A stretch of DNA of 64,000 bases from an uncultured Phascolarctobacterium sp. GTDB lineage: Bacteria > Bacillota > Negativicutes > Acidaminococcales > Acidaminococcaceae. Shown piece by piece: positions 42,588 to 51,404 of this stretch. Location: assembly GCA_900541915.1 (NCBI GenBank), contig UQLS01000004.1, positions 62,001 to 126,000 of the forward strand, written 5' to 3'. Within the stretch, counting starts at the first letter, position 1. Every line of letters begins with the position of its first letter. Position numbers and translations under genes: made by a program. Below the pieces are notes generated by a model. It did not search any database. It saw only the letters and a program-made list of their open reading frames with translations, and was not told the DNA's origin.

Positions 42588-44684
42588 TTAACTTCTCATA
42601 AGTTTATTTTTTAAATTTACATTATCATTTAACTTACATCCTGTACTGTCTTTCCAAAAATCCCATCCATTCTTACTTCCACATAATATAAGCCCAGCAG
42701 TAGTACTTAAGGATGTTCTATTTTTATTTTTAGAAACGAACAAATAGTTTTTTACAAAAATTGCTCCATCGTTTGTCTTTTTAATTACTCCTTCCTCCAA
42801 TAAATCATTGTAAATATCATATTGCCAATCTTGCACATCTGATTCTGCATTATAATTCACAATCTGTGATCCTTCTAGAATCTCTACACTTCCATCTTCT
42901 TCATATAAATATGCCTTAGCACTAACAAGACCTGTATTTAAATAAATATCATATTTTACAACAACATCTTCAGACGCACTAAAATAAGGATATAATTCAA
43001 TTATTTTATCTATTACTTTTTCTGTTCTTACATCTATTGCATTAATATCCCATTTTTCAACTGCCAAAATTTCTTTATTGATTACTAAATGAGAAGTACT
43101 CTCCAATATTTCTCTTTTATAGTCCCACAATTTATTTTTCATTTTGCTATTGTCAACTTTGGCAGCTAATGTTAAATTGCCAATTCTATGTAAATATTTT
43201 TCATATGTTATCTCATCAACATTTAATGCTTGTAACCATTCTTTTGTAGGAGATTGAGGCATTAAATGTTCTATACTTAGTTTTGACAAATCAACAGGTG
43301 CAGGATTACCATTACTTTCAATTTTATCAAAGACAGCTCTTAATGTGATTCTATTATTATATGCATTTGCTGTTTTTAAATATGTTCTCAAATAATAATC
43401 ATCAGGCATACTAGCAGACTTACCACGTTGTTTATCGACCAAATTCTTCTTTGTATATTCAACAATTTTGTTGTAATTCTCATTACACTCATTTAATACA
43501 TCTTTTAAAATTGTAGGAAAAATTCTGGTGATATCACTAGTATCTAACCCACAAATAGCTCTTCTGATTAAATATATATTTACTAACTCTACAATATTAT
43601 TAAATTGTTCAACAGTAATCAATCTACCATTATCATATAAATTATATAACTCCATTAAGAAAGGTGCTGGCATATCAGAAAGAATTCTTCTATATTCTTG
43701 TATTGTTTCTTTTATATTTTCATCTAATTCTTTTATAGGTTTTATATAAATTATATTATAATATTTAGCATATTTAACAATTTCTTTTAATACATCTTCT
43801 ACACTTCTTATATTTAATTGTTCTTTATACCATATTTTAAAATCACGATATATTGATGTTACATTAGATAATGTTTTATTTTTACAAGCTAAAAACATTC
43901 TAAAAAATAATTCTAACGTTTTTGCATCATTAGATATATATGTTTCTATATTATTCCAATATTGGGAATAATACATTTCCTGTATATCACTAGGCAAATC
44001 CATTAAAATATAATTTCTAATCAAATCAGATGCAACTAACTTAGCACCAGTAGAATTAATACTCTCAAAAATTTTTTGAGGATGGTCTTCTTTAGAAATA
44101 GGTATACAAACAATATAAAGTTTATTTAATCCCATCAAAATATCATCAAAAGAATACTGTTCTAATAATAAAGAAATTTCTTTTTTTAACCAGTTATAGT
44201 TTTTATATATATTAGAATTTTTCTCTTTTATTTCTGAAAATTTTTCTTCGATAATTAATCTATATACTTGATCATCTGACACCAATGGTTTTAACTTATA
44301 TTTAAATCTTTCATCAACATATTGATTAGTTAAAAATTGTGCTTCTAACGCTTGAGCATCTTCTTTATTACCATTTTCAATCATTAACTCTTTAATAACA
44401 TATAAAATAAGAAAAGTAGTTGTTAATCGTTGTTGCCCATCAATAATTGAAAATTCTCTCGATTTAAAATTAATCGCAGTATCAAGATAAATCATTATAC
44501 CTAAAAAATGTTTATCATAAGTACCATCAATAACATTTACTAAATCTTCAAAATATTGCTTTACTTCTTTATTAGCATTCCATGTATATTTTCTTTGATA
44601 AACAGGTATTACAAATTGATTGCCGGAACTCATTTTAAAAAAATCTAATAAACCAGTTTTGACAGGTGCTTGTTGACTATTCAT
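42588..44684 (-). CDS. DUF262/DUF1524 protein (GmrSD-like nuclease) with C-terminal DUF4357
   Basis: This 698-residue protein has an N-terminal DUF262 domain with the conserved I-P-V-Y-Q-R-K-Y-T-W and the nucleotide-binding-like I-I-D-G-Q-Q-R-L-T-T (about residues 25-90). In the middle S-I-E-H-L-M-P-Q-S is the DUF1524 HNH motif, followed by R-I-G-N-L-T-L. The last 80 residues (T-T-A-G-L-I-L-C-G-S-K-N-G-W-D-F-W-K-D) look like DUF4357. DUF262-DUF1524 proteins such as GmrSD are modification-dependent phage-restriction enzymes; targeting here is inference. The gene is far more AT-rich than its neighbours, suggesting transfer. It shares strand and region with the AlbA_2 gene. Confidence 0.88.
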   Translation of the reverse strand: MNSQQAPVKTGLLDFFKMSSGNQFVIPVYQRKYTWNANKEVKQYFEDLVNVIDGTYDKHFLGIMIYLDTAINFKSREFSIIDGQQRLTTTFLILYVIKELMIENGNKEDAQALEAQFLTNQYVDERFKYKLKPLVSDDQVYRLIIEEKFSEIKEKNSNIYKNYNWLKKEISLLLEQYSFDDILMGLNKLYIVCIPISKEDHPQKIFESINSTGAKLVASDLIRNYILMDLPSDIQEMYYSQYWNNIETYISNDAKTLELFFRMFLACKNKTLSNVTSIYRDFKIWYKEQLNIRSVEDVLKEIVKYAKYYNIIYIKPIKELDENIKETIQEYRRILSDMPAPFLMELYNLYDNGRLITVEQFNNIVELVNIYLIRRAICGLDTSDITRIFPTILKDVLNECNENYNKIVEYTKKNLVDKQRGKSASMPDDYYLRTYLKTANAYNNRITLRAVFDKIESNGNPAPVDLSKLSIEHLMPQSPTKEWLQALNVDEITYEKYLHRIGNLTLAAKVDNSKMKNKLWDYKREILESTSHLVINKEILAVEKWDINAIDVRTEKVIDKIIELYPYFSASEDVVVKYDIYLNTGLVSAKAYLYEEDGSVEILEGSQIVNYNAESDVQDWQYDIYNDLLEEGVIKKTNDGAIFVKNYLFVSKNKNRTSLSTTAGLILCGSKNGWDFWKDSTGCKLNDNVNLKNKLMRS

Positions 44685-44910
44685 ATTTCCATCCCCATTT
44701 TTTATATTTAATTTACAATATACTAATCTAAGTATTTATAAGCAACTACTCTCCAAATATAAATTATTTTTATAAAATCAGATAACTTATATGTTTCTAT
44801 TCAACATCTTATTTCTTTTTCCTTTATTTTATAATTTTTGATTTTTCAAACTGCTATAACACTATTCCATAAAATGAAGTTATATTAATAAAACAGGATA
44901 AACTATATCA

Positions 44911-44939
44911 AAAAAGCACTGCTTACGCAGTGCTTTTTT
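44911..44939 (-). terminator. Terminator of the AlbA_2 gene
   Basis: The stem AAAAAGCACTGC/GCAGTGCTTTTT with a TTAC loop, just past the stop at 44941. Confidence 0.85.
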
Positions 44940-44940
44940 C

Positions 44941-46410
44941 TCATTGTTTATTAAATTTATATTTCCCTTTACCGTATCCCTGAACTGCTACAATCAAATT
45001 TGCCTTTTTTAAATTAGTAATCAAATTTCCGGCAGAAGTAGCAGATTCTTTTGTAATTTCCATAATATTTTTACGTCCAAATATATTATCAAACTGCATA
45101 GTTTGAAATATAATTTTTACTTTTTCTTTTGTATTTTTATTTACTTTTAAATTGTCGATTACTTTTTCAATCGCAACCTTTTCCGTATCAATCAACGCAT
45201 TTTCATCATCAAACACAACCTTTTTCGTATCAATCAACACATTTTCATCATCAATACTATAATTAAGATTATATAAAGTAACCTTAAAAGTAGAAATATC
45301 AGAATAAAACTTAGGTTCAAACTCCGGACGATAATTTGCAGAAAAAAGATAGTCATTTTTTATCTTTCTGAAACCGCTGCCTCTGCGCTCCATGTATTTT
45401 ATACGGCTGAAAACATCTGCAATAATTGGATTGCGTCTTTTTGACGTAATATTATCAATGTTCATCTTTTGGACTTCAGAACCATCAAGCATACCGCCAG
45501 GAGAAGTAATCTCTATTCTGTCATCAAAAATATCAATATGAACTTCACTGCCAAGAATAAGATAATCACGATGGATTAAACTGTTTACAATACATTCCAA
45601 AACAGCACGTTCAGGATAGTCCGGCATTTCAATCCGCCCATTATCAATCTTTTTCCAGGGTTTCTTAGTATTATTATTTATAAATTCTTCAGCAGCCTGT
45701 AAAAGAGTAATAAGACTGCCACTGTACTCTTTATCATCAAGAGCATCCATAATACCGGAAGCTTTATCTACGCCATACCACCGTGTACAAAATAAACGAG
45801 AATTTTTCAATGGACATTCATCAGCGAATAATGCTCCAGCGTTCGTAAGCATTCCTCTTTCATTTACAAGTCCAAAAGAAATAAAATCATTGGAGTTTAA
45901 TTCATTATTTGTACGTTGACGATAAACTGATTTAAATTTTGTAAAAGCAAACTCTGTAAATTTATATTGTGTAGACAGGCTGTCAAATGTATAGTTGCTT
46001 CCCTTTATAACAAGTCTTTTTAATACTGTAGAATCAGCTGGAATACTTGCATTACCAACTCTCACAAAAGCTATTCTATTTCCATCCCCAATATAATAAT
46101 AAGGTGTTTCTATACCAGATAACACCTTTAAAATAATAAAATCCTTATCTCCTGTTCTGTGAACTTCCATAATAGTTTCCGGTATAGGATCCATTTTTGT
46201 TTTAATAGCCTCGCTGATTTTTTCAGATGCATCTTTGGCATCATCTAACCCAATCAATACATCATCGTCAGATATTCCAAAAAGCAAAACACCACCAATG
46301 CCATTAGCAAATGCACTGACACTCTTTAACCAACTTTTAGGCTTACGTTCTTCAAGTTTTTCTTTTTTATCATATTCTGTAGTTTCACCTATAAAATCAG
46401 CTAAATTCAT
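44941..46410 (-). CDS. AlbA_2 (Schlafen-like) ATP-binding transcriptional regulator/defence protein
   Basis: This 489-residue protein has an N-terminal AlbA_2 DNA-binding domain (F-A-N-G-I-G-G-V-L-L-F-G-I-S-D-D and F-V-R-V-G-N-A-S; residues about 30-130). A RecG-like C-terminal ATPase module follows (E-C-I-V-N-S-L-I-H-R-D-Y and G-S-G-F-R-K-I, about 265-370). A short winged-helix part ends the chain. Between them residues about 388-415 hold a 14-residue tandem duplication, D-D-E-N-x-L-I-D-T-x-K-V-x-x twice (42-bp unit, about 45180-45260). It is AT-rich like the DUF262 gene. Such proteins are found as stress regulators or in phage-defence islands; the role here is open. Confidence 0.85.
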   Translation of the reverse strand: MNLADFIGETTEYDKKEKLEERKPKSWLKSVSAFANGIGGVLLFGISDDDVLIGLDDAKDASEKISEAIKTKMDPIPETIMEVHRTGDKDFIILKVLSGIETPYYYIGDGNRIAFVRVGNASIPADSTVLKRLVIKGSNYTFDSLSTQYKFTEFAFTKFKSVYRQRTNNELNSNDFISFGLVNERGMLTNAGALFADECPLKNSRLFCTRWYGVDKASGIMDALDDKEYSGSLITLLQAAEEFINNNTKKPWKKIDNGRIEMPDYPERAVLECIVNSLIHRDYLILGSEVHIDIFDDRIEITSPGGMLDGSEVQKMNIDNITSKRRNPIIADVFSRIKYMERRGSGFRKIKNDYLFSANYRPEFEPKFYSDISTFKVTLYNLNYSIDDENVLIDTKKVVFDDENALIDTEKVAIEKVIDNLKVNKNTKEKVKIIFQTMQFDNIFGRKNIMEITKESATSAGNLITNLKKANLIVAVQGYGKGKYKFNKQ

Positions 46411-46526
46411 CTAACAAACACCTCATTGAATTTTATATTTTTAAAATATCATAGCTAAAATAAATGTTCTATATATAACTATACAGTTATTCCTAATTCA
46501 TTTCAATATTTATGTCTGCGATAAAT

Positions 46527-46564
46527 AAAAGGACGACACACTACTTAGTTATGTCGTCCTTTTG
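46527..46564. terminator. Bidirectional terminator between thiC and the AlbA_2 gene
   Basis: The stem AAAGGACGACA/TGTCGTCCTTT with a 13-nt loop and T/A runs. On the minus strand it terminates thiC. Confidence 0.8.
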
Positions 46565-46584
46565 TATTAATTTATATTATCCGC

Positions 46585-47889
46585 TTATTTACTTTTTCTC
46601 TTATGTTCCTCTAAATACTGCCCTACTATTTTTACAGCGCAGTAATCGCCGCACATGGAGCAGGCTTCGTCGTCGCTCTTATTTTTCTTGTTGCGGTATT
46701 CGGTGGCCTTAACAGGGTCAAGTGCCAGGCGCAGCTGCTCCGGCCAGTCCAGTTCCTTGCGGGCTTTCGCCATGGCGTTGTCCCATGCCCATGCCTGTTT
46801 ATTGCCTTTGGCAAGGTCAGCAGCATGAGCAGCAATGCGGGCTGCAATAACGCCCTCGCGTACATCGTTTAAATCCGGCAGTCCCAGATGTTCCGCCGGT
46901 GTTACATAGCACAAAAAGTCCGCGCCGCTGACAGCCGCCAGTGTTCCGCCGATAGCGCTGGTAATATGGTCATAGCCGGGCGCTACGTCCGTTACCAGGG
47001 GCCCCAGTACGTAAAAAGGCGCGCCGTGGCAGATGCGTTTCTGCAGCTGCATGTTGGCGGCAATCTGATTATAGGGCATATGTCCCGGGCCTTCCACCAT
47101 TACCTGTACGCCTTTATCCCAGGCGCGCTGAGTAAGCTCGCCAAGGTTTAAAAGCTCCTGAATCTGCGCTCTGTCGGTAGCGTCCGCCAGACAGCCGGGA
47201 CGCAAGCCGTCGCCCAGGCTTATGGTTACGTCATATTCGGCGCAGATATCGAGTATCTCGTCATAATATTCATACAGCGGATTTTCTTTATCGTTATGCA
47301 GCATCCAGCCGGTAATAAAGCTGCCGCCGCGGCTTACTACATCCATAATGCGGCCTTCCTCGGTCAGCGCTTTCAGTACGCTTTTAGTAATGCCACAATG
47401 CAGGGTCATAAAGTCTGCGCCGTCCGCCGCCTGCATGCGGATAACATCAAACAAATCTTCCTTGGTCATTTCTACTACGGCGCCGCGTTTTTTAATTGTT
47501 TCTACGGTAGCCTGATACATGGGCACCGTACCCACCATAACAGTAGAATTTTCGATAATCGCCCGGCGGGAAGCGGTTATATTGTTGCCGGTAGATAAAT
47601 CCATAACAGCGTCTGCTCCTGCGTCCACTGCCGCTTTGAGCTTCACCAGCTCCGGCTCAATATCGGGAAAGCTGCTGGATGTGCCGATATTGGCGTTTAC
47701 CTTTACTTTCAGTCCCTGTCCTACGCCGCGTGGAATAAGGTTTTTGTGATTTTTATTGGCGCAGATGGCGATTGTGCCCTCTGCCACGCCTGCGCGGATA
47801 AATTCCTCGCTGACGCCTTCCTGCTGCGCTACTGTGCGCATTGCGTCTGTAATAATGCCCTGTCTTGCCAGCTGCATCTGTGTTGCCAT
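46585..47889 (-). CDS. thiC: Phosphomethylpyrimidine synthase ThiC
   Basis: This 434-residue radical-SAM enzyme makes the pyrimidine (HMP-P) of thiamine from aminoimidazole ribotide. It has M-D-L-S-T-G, T-L-H-C-G-I, G-D-G-L-R-P-G and E-G-P-G-H-M-P. The C-terminal C-S-M-C-G-D-Y-C-A-V-K holds the [4Fe-4S] cluster. I chose the ATG at 47889, behind GGAGGT; upstream codons belong to the leader. A TPP riboswitch with a terminator precedes it. No other thiamine gene is adjacent. Confidence 0.97.
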   Translation of the reverse strand: MATQMQLARQGIITDAMRTVAQQEGVSEEFIRAGVAEGTIAICANKNHKNLIPRGVGQGLKVKVNANIGTSSSFPDIEPELVKLKAAVDAGADAVMDLSTGNNITASRRAIIENSTVMVGTVPMYQATVETIKKRGAVVEMTKEDLFDVIRMQAADGADFMTLHCGITKSVLKALTEEGRIMDVVSRGGSFITGWMLHNDKENPLYEYYDEILDICAEYDVTISLGDGLRPGCLADATDRAQIQELLNLGELTQRAWDKGVQVMVEGPGHMPYNQIAANMQLQKRICHGAPFYVLGPLVTDVAPGYDHITSAIGGTLAAVSGADFLCYVTPAEHLGLPDLNDVREGVIAARIAAHAADLAKGNKQAWAWDNAMAKARKELDWPEQLRLALDPVKATEYRNKKNKSDDEACSMCGDYCAVKIVGQYLEEHKRKSK

Positions 47890-47921
47890 TGTTACTACCT
47901 CCATCTTACCGCCTGCGGGAA

Positions 47922-47954
47922 CAAAAAATGCCAGTCCCGGCAAAAGGACTGGCA
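47922..47954 (-). terminator. Regulatory terminator of the TPP riboswitch
   Basis: The stem TGCCAGTCC/GGACTGGCA followed on the minus strand by a run of Ts, between the riboswitch aptamer and the thiC ribosome site. It is the likely expression platform (termination when TPP is bound). Confidence 0.8.
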
Positions 47955-47964
47955 AAATTATTGT

Positions 47965-48056
47965 CGTTATCCACTTTCCTACGCCGGTATTATCCGTAAA
48001 TCAGGTTCAAAGGGTCGGGCCTCAGCCCTCTCAGCAAATATGCGCCCCTAGCGGTT
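47965..48056 (-). promoter_or_regulatory. TPP riboswitch (THI element)
   Basis: On the minus strand the aptamer shows the conserved pieces: AGGGGCGC, GCTGAGAGGGC, the TGAACCTGAT box and CCGGCGTAGGAAAGTGG. It lies directly upstream of thiC. Confidence 0.95.
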
Positions 48057-48079
48057 TATTTTTATTCAGTTATATTTTT

Positions 48080-48108
48080 ACTTTAACACTTCTTGCTGCT
48101 TTTGGCAA
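48080..48108 (-). promoter_or_regulatory. Candidate promoter of thiC
   Basis: On the minus strand TTGCCA (48103-48108), 17 bp, TAAAGT (48080-48085), 25 bp upstream of the riboswitch. Confidence 0.45.
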
Positions 48109-48112
48109 ATAA

Positions 48113-49204
48113 TTATAAGGTTTTGCCGTAAGCATCCATGTCAAAAATAGCCTGTTTAAATTCAGCAAGGCTCAGTTTTTGCTTGGAGCCGTTCCATTCG
48201 CTGATGGTAACAGCTTTTTCCAGCAGCTTGTCGATGTCTGCTTCATTCAATTCCATTTCAGCCAGAGTTACAGGCAGGCCCAGCTCTTTGTTGAAGGCAG
48301 CTACTTTGTTGCGTTCTTCAATTTGTTTATCGTAGGTCAGAAGTACCAGAGTACCGAAGGAAACGATTTCACCATGCAGGTGTCTTTCTGCCTGGGGCAG
48401 ATAGGTATAGGAGTTATAGAAGCAGTGCGCCAGAGAAGAATTATAATAGTATTCCTTGCCGCCTACAGTGAGATTGGAAACAATACCGGTGCTGATGATG
48501 ATATCCAGTGCAACCTCACGGATAGCAACAGATTCTTTCTTGTTGCGGCAGTCTTCCAGTGCCTGTTTGCCGTAATCCAGCAGCGGCTGAGTGCAGGCGC
48601 GGCTCAGGCAGATGCCCATGAGCGGGGTATGCGGCAGATTACAGCCGCGGGAAGCAAAGCAGGCTTCATATTCTTTGGAAAGTGCGTCGCCAATGCCTGC
48701 CCACAGCAGTTTTTCCGGTGCTTCGGCGATAATAGTTGTATTGATAAAGGTATGCTCGCAGCAGCGTTTCATAAAATGATAGCCAGCCAGAGAGCCGTCA
48801 GTTTTATACATAACACAGATAGCAGTGCAGGCTGCGCAGTTGGACGCAATGGTCGGGAACGCAAACATGGGCTTGCCGATATTGTCGGACAGAGTTTTGC
48901 AGGTATCCACAGCGCGGCCGCCGCCCACAGCAAAAATCATATCAGCAGTTTGTACAGCGCTGTTTTCTGCCAGCATCTGTACGTTTTCATAGGTAGCGTC
49001 GCCGCCGTACCACAGCACGTCGGTAACGGTAAGGCCAGCTTCCTTGATGCCTTCCATTAAAGCAGGCTGCGCTTTTTCCAAAGCAGTCTTGCCGCCGATA
49101 ACTACGACGGTTTTGCCGTAACGGGCAGTAATATTTTTTATTTCCTTATAACAGTCAGGGCCCACGCTATAGCTGGGCAGAAACATAGAATAATTTGCAG
49201 ACAT
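48113..49204 (-). CDS. Iron-containing alcohol dehydrogenase/glycerol dehydrogenase family protein
   Basis: This 363-residue enzyme of the iron-dependent dehydrogenase superfamily resembles glycerol dehydrogenase (GldA). The dinucleotide part has V-V-V-I-G-G and G-G-G-R-A-V-D-T-C-K. The metal-binding region has histidines in A-H-C-F-Y-N and E-R-H-L-H-G-E-I-V-S-F-G. The substrate is unclear; glycerol or a ketol is possible. I chose the ATG at 49204 behind GGAGGGG; the upstream 14 codons are less likely. Confidence 0.85.
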   Translation of the reverse strand: MSANYSMFLPSYSVGPDCYKEIKNITARYGKTVVVIGGKTALEKAQPALMEGIKEAGLTVTDVLWYGGDATYENVQMLAENSAVQTADMIFAVGGGRAVDTCKTLSDNIGKPMFAFPTIASNCAACTAICVMYKTDGSLAGYHFMKRCCEHTFINTTIIAEAPEKLLWAGIGDALSKEYEACFASRGCNLPHTPLMGICLSRACTQPLLDYGKQALEDCRNKKESVAIREVALDIIISTGIVSNLTVGGKEYYYNSSLAHCFYNSYTYLPQAERHLHGEIVSFGTLVLLTYDKQIEERNKVAAFNKELGLPVTLAEMELNEADIDKLLEKAVTISEWNGSKQKLSLAEFKQAIFDMDAYGKTL

Positions 49205-49301
49205 ATATACCCCTCCAAAAATCATAAAATAACAGTGTAGTTTCAATTATAGCATTCTCACTATCTATGTCAACAAAAGCGGCGTTTTGCAGCGCAAGGC
49301 A

Positions 49302-49342
49302 ATAAAAAAAGCCTGAAACTGTTAAAGTACTAACAGTTTCAG
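49302..49342 (-). terminator. Terminator of the DUF554 gene
   Basis: The stem CTGAAACTGTTA/TAACAGTTTCAG followed on the minus strand by a T-run. Confidence 0.85.
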
Positions 49343-49351
49343 ACCAGTAAA

Positions 49352-50035
49352 TTAACGTAACAGGCTTACTATGGCAAAAAACAGCGGCGGCACCAAAAGC
49401 GCTGGCAGCATATTCAGCGTCTTGCAGTCGCGCAGATTAAGGATGCCTACGCCGGAGCTCATTAAAAACACACCGCCCACCAGTGAGATTTCTGCCAGCA
49501 GCGGCGGCGTCATATAAGGCGCGATGACACCGGCAAAAAGATAGATGCTTCCCTGCCATAAAAAGAGCACCAGAGCCGCCAGCGCGATACCAAAGCCGTA
49601 GGCAGAAGAAATAATGATGGACGAAACAAAGTCTAAGGTAGCATTAGTAAAAAGGTAAGTATTGTTGCCGTTCAAACGGCTTTCAATCGGCCCCAAAATT
49701 GACAGCGTACCAATACAGAACAGCAGTATCGCTGTGGAAAGTCCCTCTGCCAGCTTGCCGCCGCCCTTGGAACGCTGCAAAAGACTGTGAAAACGTCCGT
49801 TAATATCCAGTCTGGTACCGATAACAGTACCCAGCGCCAGACTGAAAATAAAGAGTACGGGATACTGGCTTTTAGGCATATTGCTTACCACTGCATTTAT
49901 GCCCAGCGCGACTGTTGCCAGTCCCAGCGCGTCAAAAAGTCCGTTTTTATATTTTTCGCCGATACCGCGGCTGACAAAGCTGCCGATAAAGGAGCCGGTC
50001 AGAATTGCGGCGGCGTTGACACATGTGCCGATCAT
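49352..50035 (-). CDS. DUF554 family membrane protein
   Basis: This 227-residue inner-membrane protein has about six hydrophobic segments and the DUF554 start I-G-T-C-V-N-A-A-A-I-L-T-G-S-F-I-G. The motifs G-L-A-T-V-A-L-G-I-N-A and I-L-F-C-I-G-T-L-S-I-L-G-P-I follow. The family resembles possible transporters of unknown substrate. It probably has its own terminator. Confidence 0.88.
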   Translation of the reverse strand: MIGTCVNAAAILTGSFIGSFVSRGIGEKYKNGLFDALGLATVALGINAVVSNMPKSQYPVLFIFSLALGTVIGTRLDINGRFHSLLQRSKGGGKLAEGLSTAILLFCIGTLSILGPIESRLNGNNTYLFTNATLDFVSSIIISSAYGFGIALAALVLFLWQGSIYLFAGVIAPYMTPPLLAEISLVGGVFLMSSGVGILNLRDCKTLNMLPALLVPPLFFAIVSLLR

Positions 50036-50083
50036 CTACATCCCCCCAAAACAAAATAAATCAGACCAGACAGCCGCAGCCCA

Positions 50084-50110
50084 ACAAAAAAGACACCCGC
50101 AGGTGTCCTT
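50084..50110 (-). terminator. Terminator of the 95-residue gene
   Basis: The stem GGACACC/GGTGTC(C) with a T-run on the minus strand, after the stop at 50111. Confidence 0.65.
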
Positions 50111-50398
50111 TCAGCCCAGTCCGTTGCAGCGCGCCAAATCGTCATAGACCAGCGCCGCCAGCTTCGCGGCTGCCGCAGGCTGCCCGGCACACAGCTTTGT
50201 GCCAGAAAGCAGCGCGGTCAGTTTTTCCTTATTGCACATCATACAGCAGCAGGGCAGCATAATCTCGCTGATTAAGTACGCGGCGGCGCGCAGCTGCATC
50301 TCGTCCTGCAGCAGGCTGCCATCCTGTACCTTGGCGGCAAAAACTGCCAGCCGCATATCCACGGCCCGTGCCAGCTGTTTTTCCAGTACGCCGCTCAT
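50111..50398 (-). CDS. Hypothetical protein with cysteine cluster
   Basis: I do not recognise this 95-residue protein. It has a cysteine-rich stretch in the middle (L-P-C-C-C-M-M-C-N-K) plus two more cysteines downstream, which could bind a metal. The rest is helical and alanine/leucine-rich. It begins 3 bp past the stop of the next gene upstream (50402), so both are probably one transcript. A weak terminator follows. Confidence 0.6.
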   Translation of the reverse strand: MSGVLEKQLARAVDMRLAVFAAKVQDGSLLQDEMQLRAAAYLISEIMLPCCCMMCNKEKLTALLSGTKLCAGQPAAAAKLAALVYDDLARCNGLG

Positions 50399-50401
50399 GG
50401 C

Positions 50402-50848
50402 TTAACGCATGTTTTCGATAAAGTCTTCAAAAGCGTTAATCAGAAGCGGATGGCCGATAACCTTAAGGTCGCGCAGATAAGCACCGTAGGATTCGTACAC
50501 TTCGTCAGCCAGCTCCATTTTCAGACCTTCTTTGATGTATTCGTCCATCATTTTGAGGATGAAGCGGTTTACTTCATTAGTACCGGGTTGTACGTTCAGC
50601 GGAATGATTCTGGATTCCGCTTCGTATTTTTCTACAGTAACCTGCCAGCCGCCGGGGATGGGGGGCAGTTTTTCTGCTTTAATCATATAGCCTTCGGGAG
50701 AAAAGCCCACATAAGCTTTCAGTTTATTGTATAATTTTGCTTTCTGCAGCGGGTAGCCGTTGGCATTGCCCCATTTTACGATTTCATCGCATACTTCATT
50801 ATTATGGATAACGCTGGAAAATTTGGTTTCAGCTAAAACTTCTGCCAT
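50402..50848 (-). CDS. Conserved hypothetical protein
   Basis: This 148-residue protein has an excellent ribosome site (AGGAGG) before the ATG. It contains W and P-P-I-P-G-G-W motifs, mixed alpha/beta composition and no membrane segments. I do not recognise a family. It is probably cotranscribed with the small cysteine-rich gene downstream (3-bp gap). Confidence 0.65.
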   Translation of the reverse strand: MAEVLAETKFSSVIHNNEVCDEIVKWGNANGYPLQKAKLYNKLKAYVGFSPEGYMIKAEKLPPIPGGWQVTVEKYEAESRIIPLNVQPGTNEVNRFILKMMDEYIKEGLKMELADEVYESYGAYLRDLKVIGHPLLINAFEDFIENMR

Positions 50849-50922
50849 GATATGACCTCCTAAATCAGTACTTATTCTTATTTTACTCTAACTACCGCAT
50901 AAATTCAATGTATAAGCATAAG

Positions 50923-50950
50923 AAAAACGGCTCCGCAGAGCCGTTTTATT
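50923..50950 (-). terminator. Terminator of the DUF3100/M20 operon
   Basis: The stem AAAACGGCTC/GAGCCGTTTT with a CGCA loop, 8 bp past the stop at 50958. Confidence 0.85.
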
Positions 50951-50957
50951 TATAAGC

Positions 50958-51404
50958 TTAGATTTGTCCCAGATATTTGAGGATTGCCTGAGCAATAATA
51001 GCACTGCCAATATAGGTACCGGTAAATACTACGCAGGCAAGCACAACAATACGCCAGCCGTTTTTGGCAAAAGCGTCCAAATCCTTGCCGATAGCAACAC
51101 CTGCATAAGCCAGGATAGGTGTGCACAGAGATACGAAGCCGATTTTCTGTACCCAGAAGTTAACAAAATCACTGCCGGGAATACCGGGATAAGTAAGGAT
51201 GCAGCCCAAAGTAACTACATAAGCTACGGACGGAATATTACCGGGCAGTACCTTTGCCATAAGAATACCTGCCAGTGCAATCGCTGCCAAAATCAGCAAA
51301 CCGGGAATAGAATCAATAATGCCGGTAGGTGTTCCCAATACATTGGAGAACAGGCTCATAAAGGAAACGATAAGTAAAACGATAATTGTATCTTTAATGC
51401 TCAT
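50958..51404 (-). CDS. Membrane protein of a DUF3100-linked carrier
   Basis: This 148-residue protein has four hydrophobic segments separated by short loops. The G-I-P-G-S-D-F-V and P-I-L-A-Y-A-G-V-A-I-G-K-D-L segments suggest a transporter part (ligand unknown). The start codon overlaps the stop of the DUF3100 gene by one base, so the two are translationally coupled and probably form one carrier. Its family name is not certain to me. Confidence 0.7.
   Translation of the reverse strand: MSIKDTIIVLLIVSFMSLFSNVLGTPTGIIDSIPGLLILAAIALAGILMAKVLPGNIPSVAYVVTLGCILTYPGIPGSDFVNFWVQKIGFVSLCTPILAYAGVAIGKDLDAFAKNGWRIVVLACVVFTGTYIGSAIIAQAILKYLGQI

Noticed and set aside
42457..46584. Attachment-site direct repeats around the AT-rich defence pair
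   Set aside because: No clear repeat flanks the pair and no integrase or tRNA end is near, so integration by a classical site cannot be supported.
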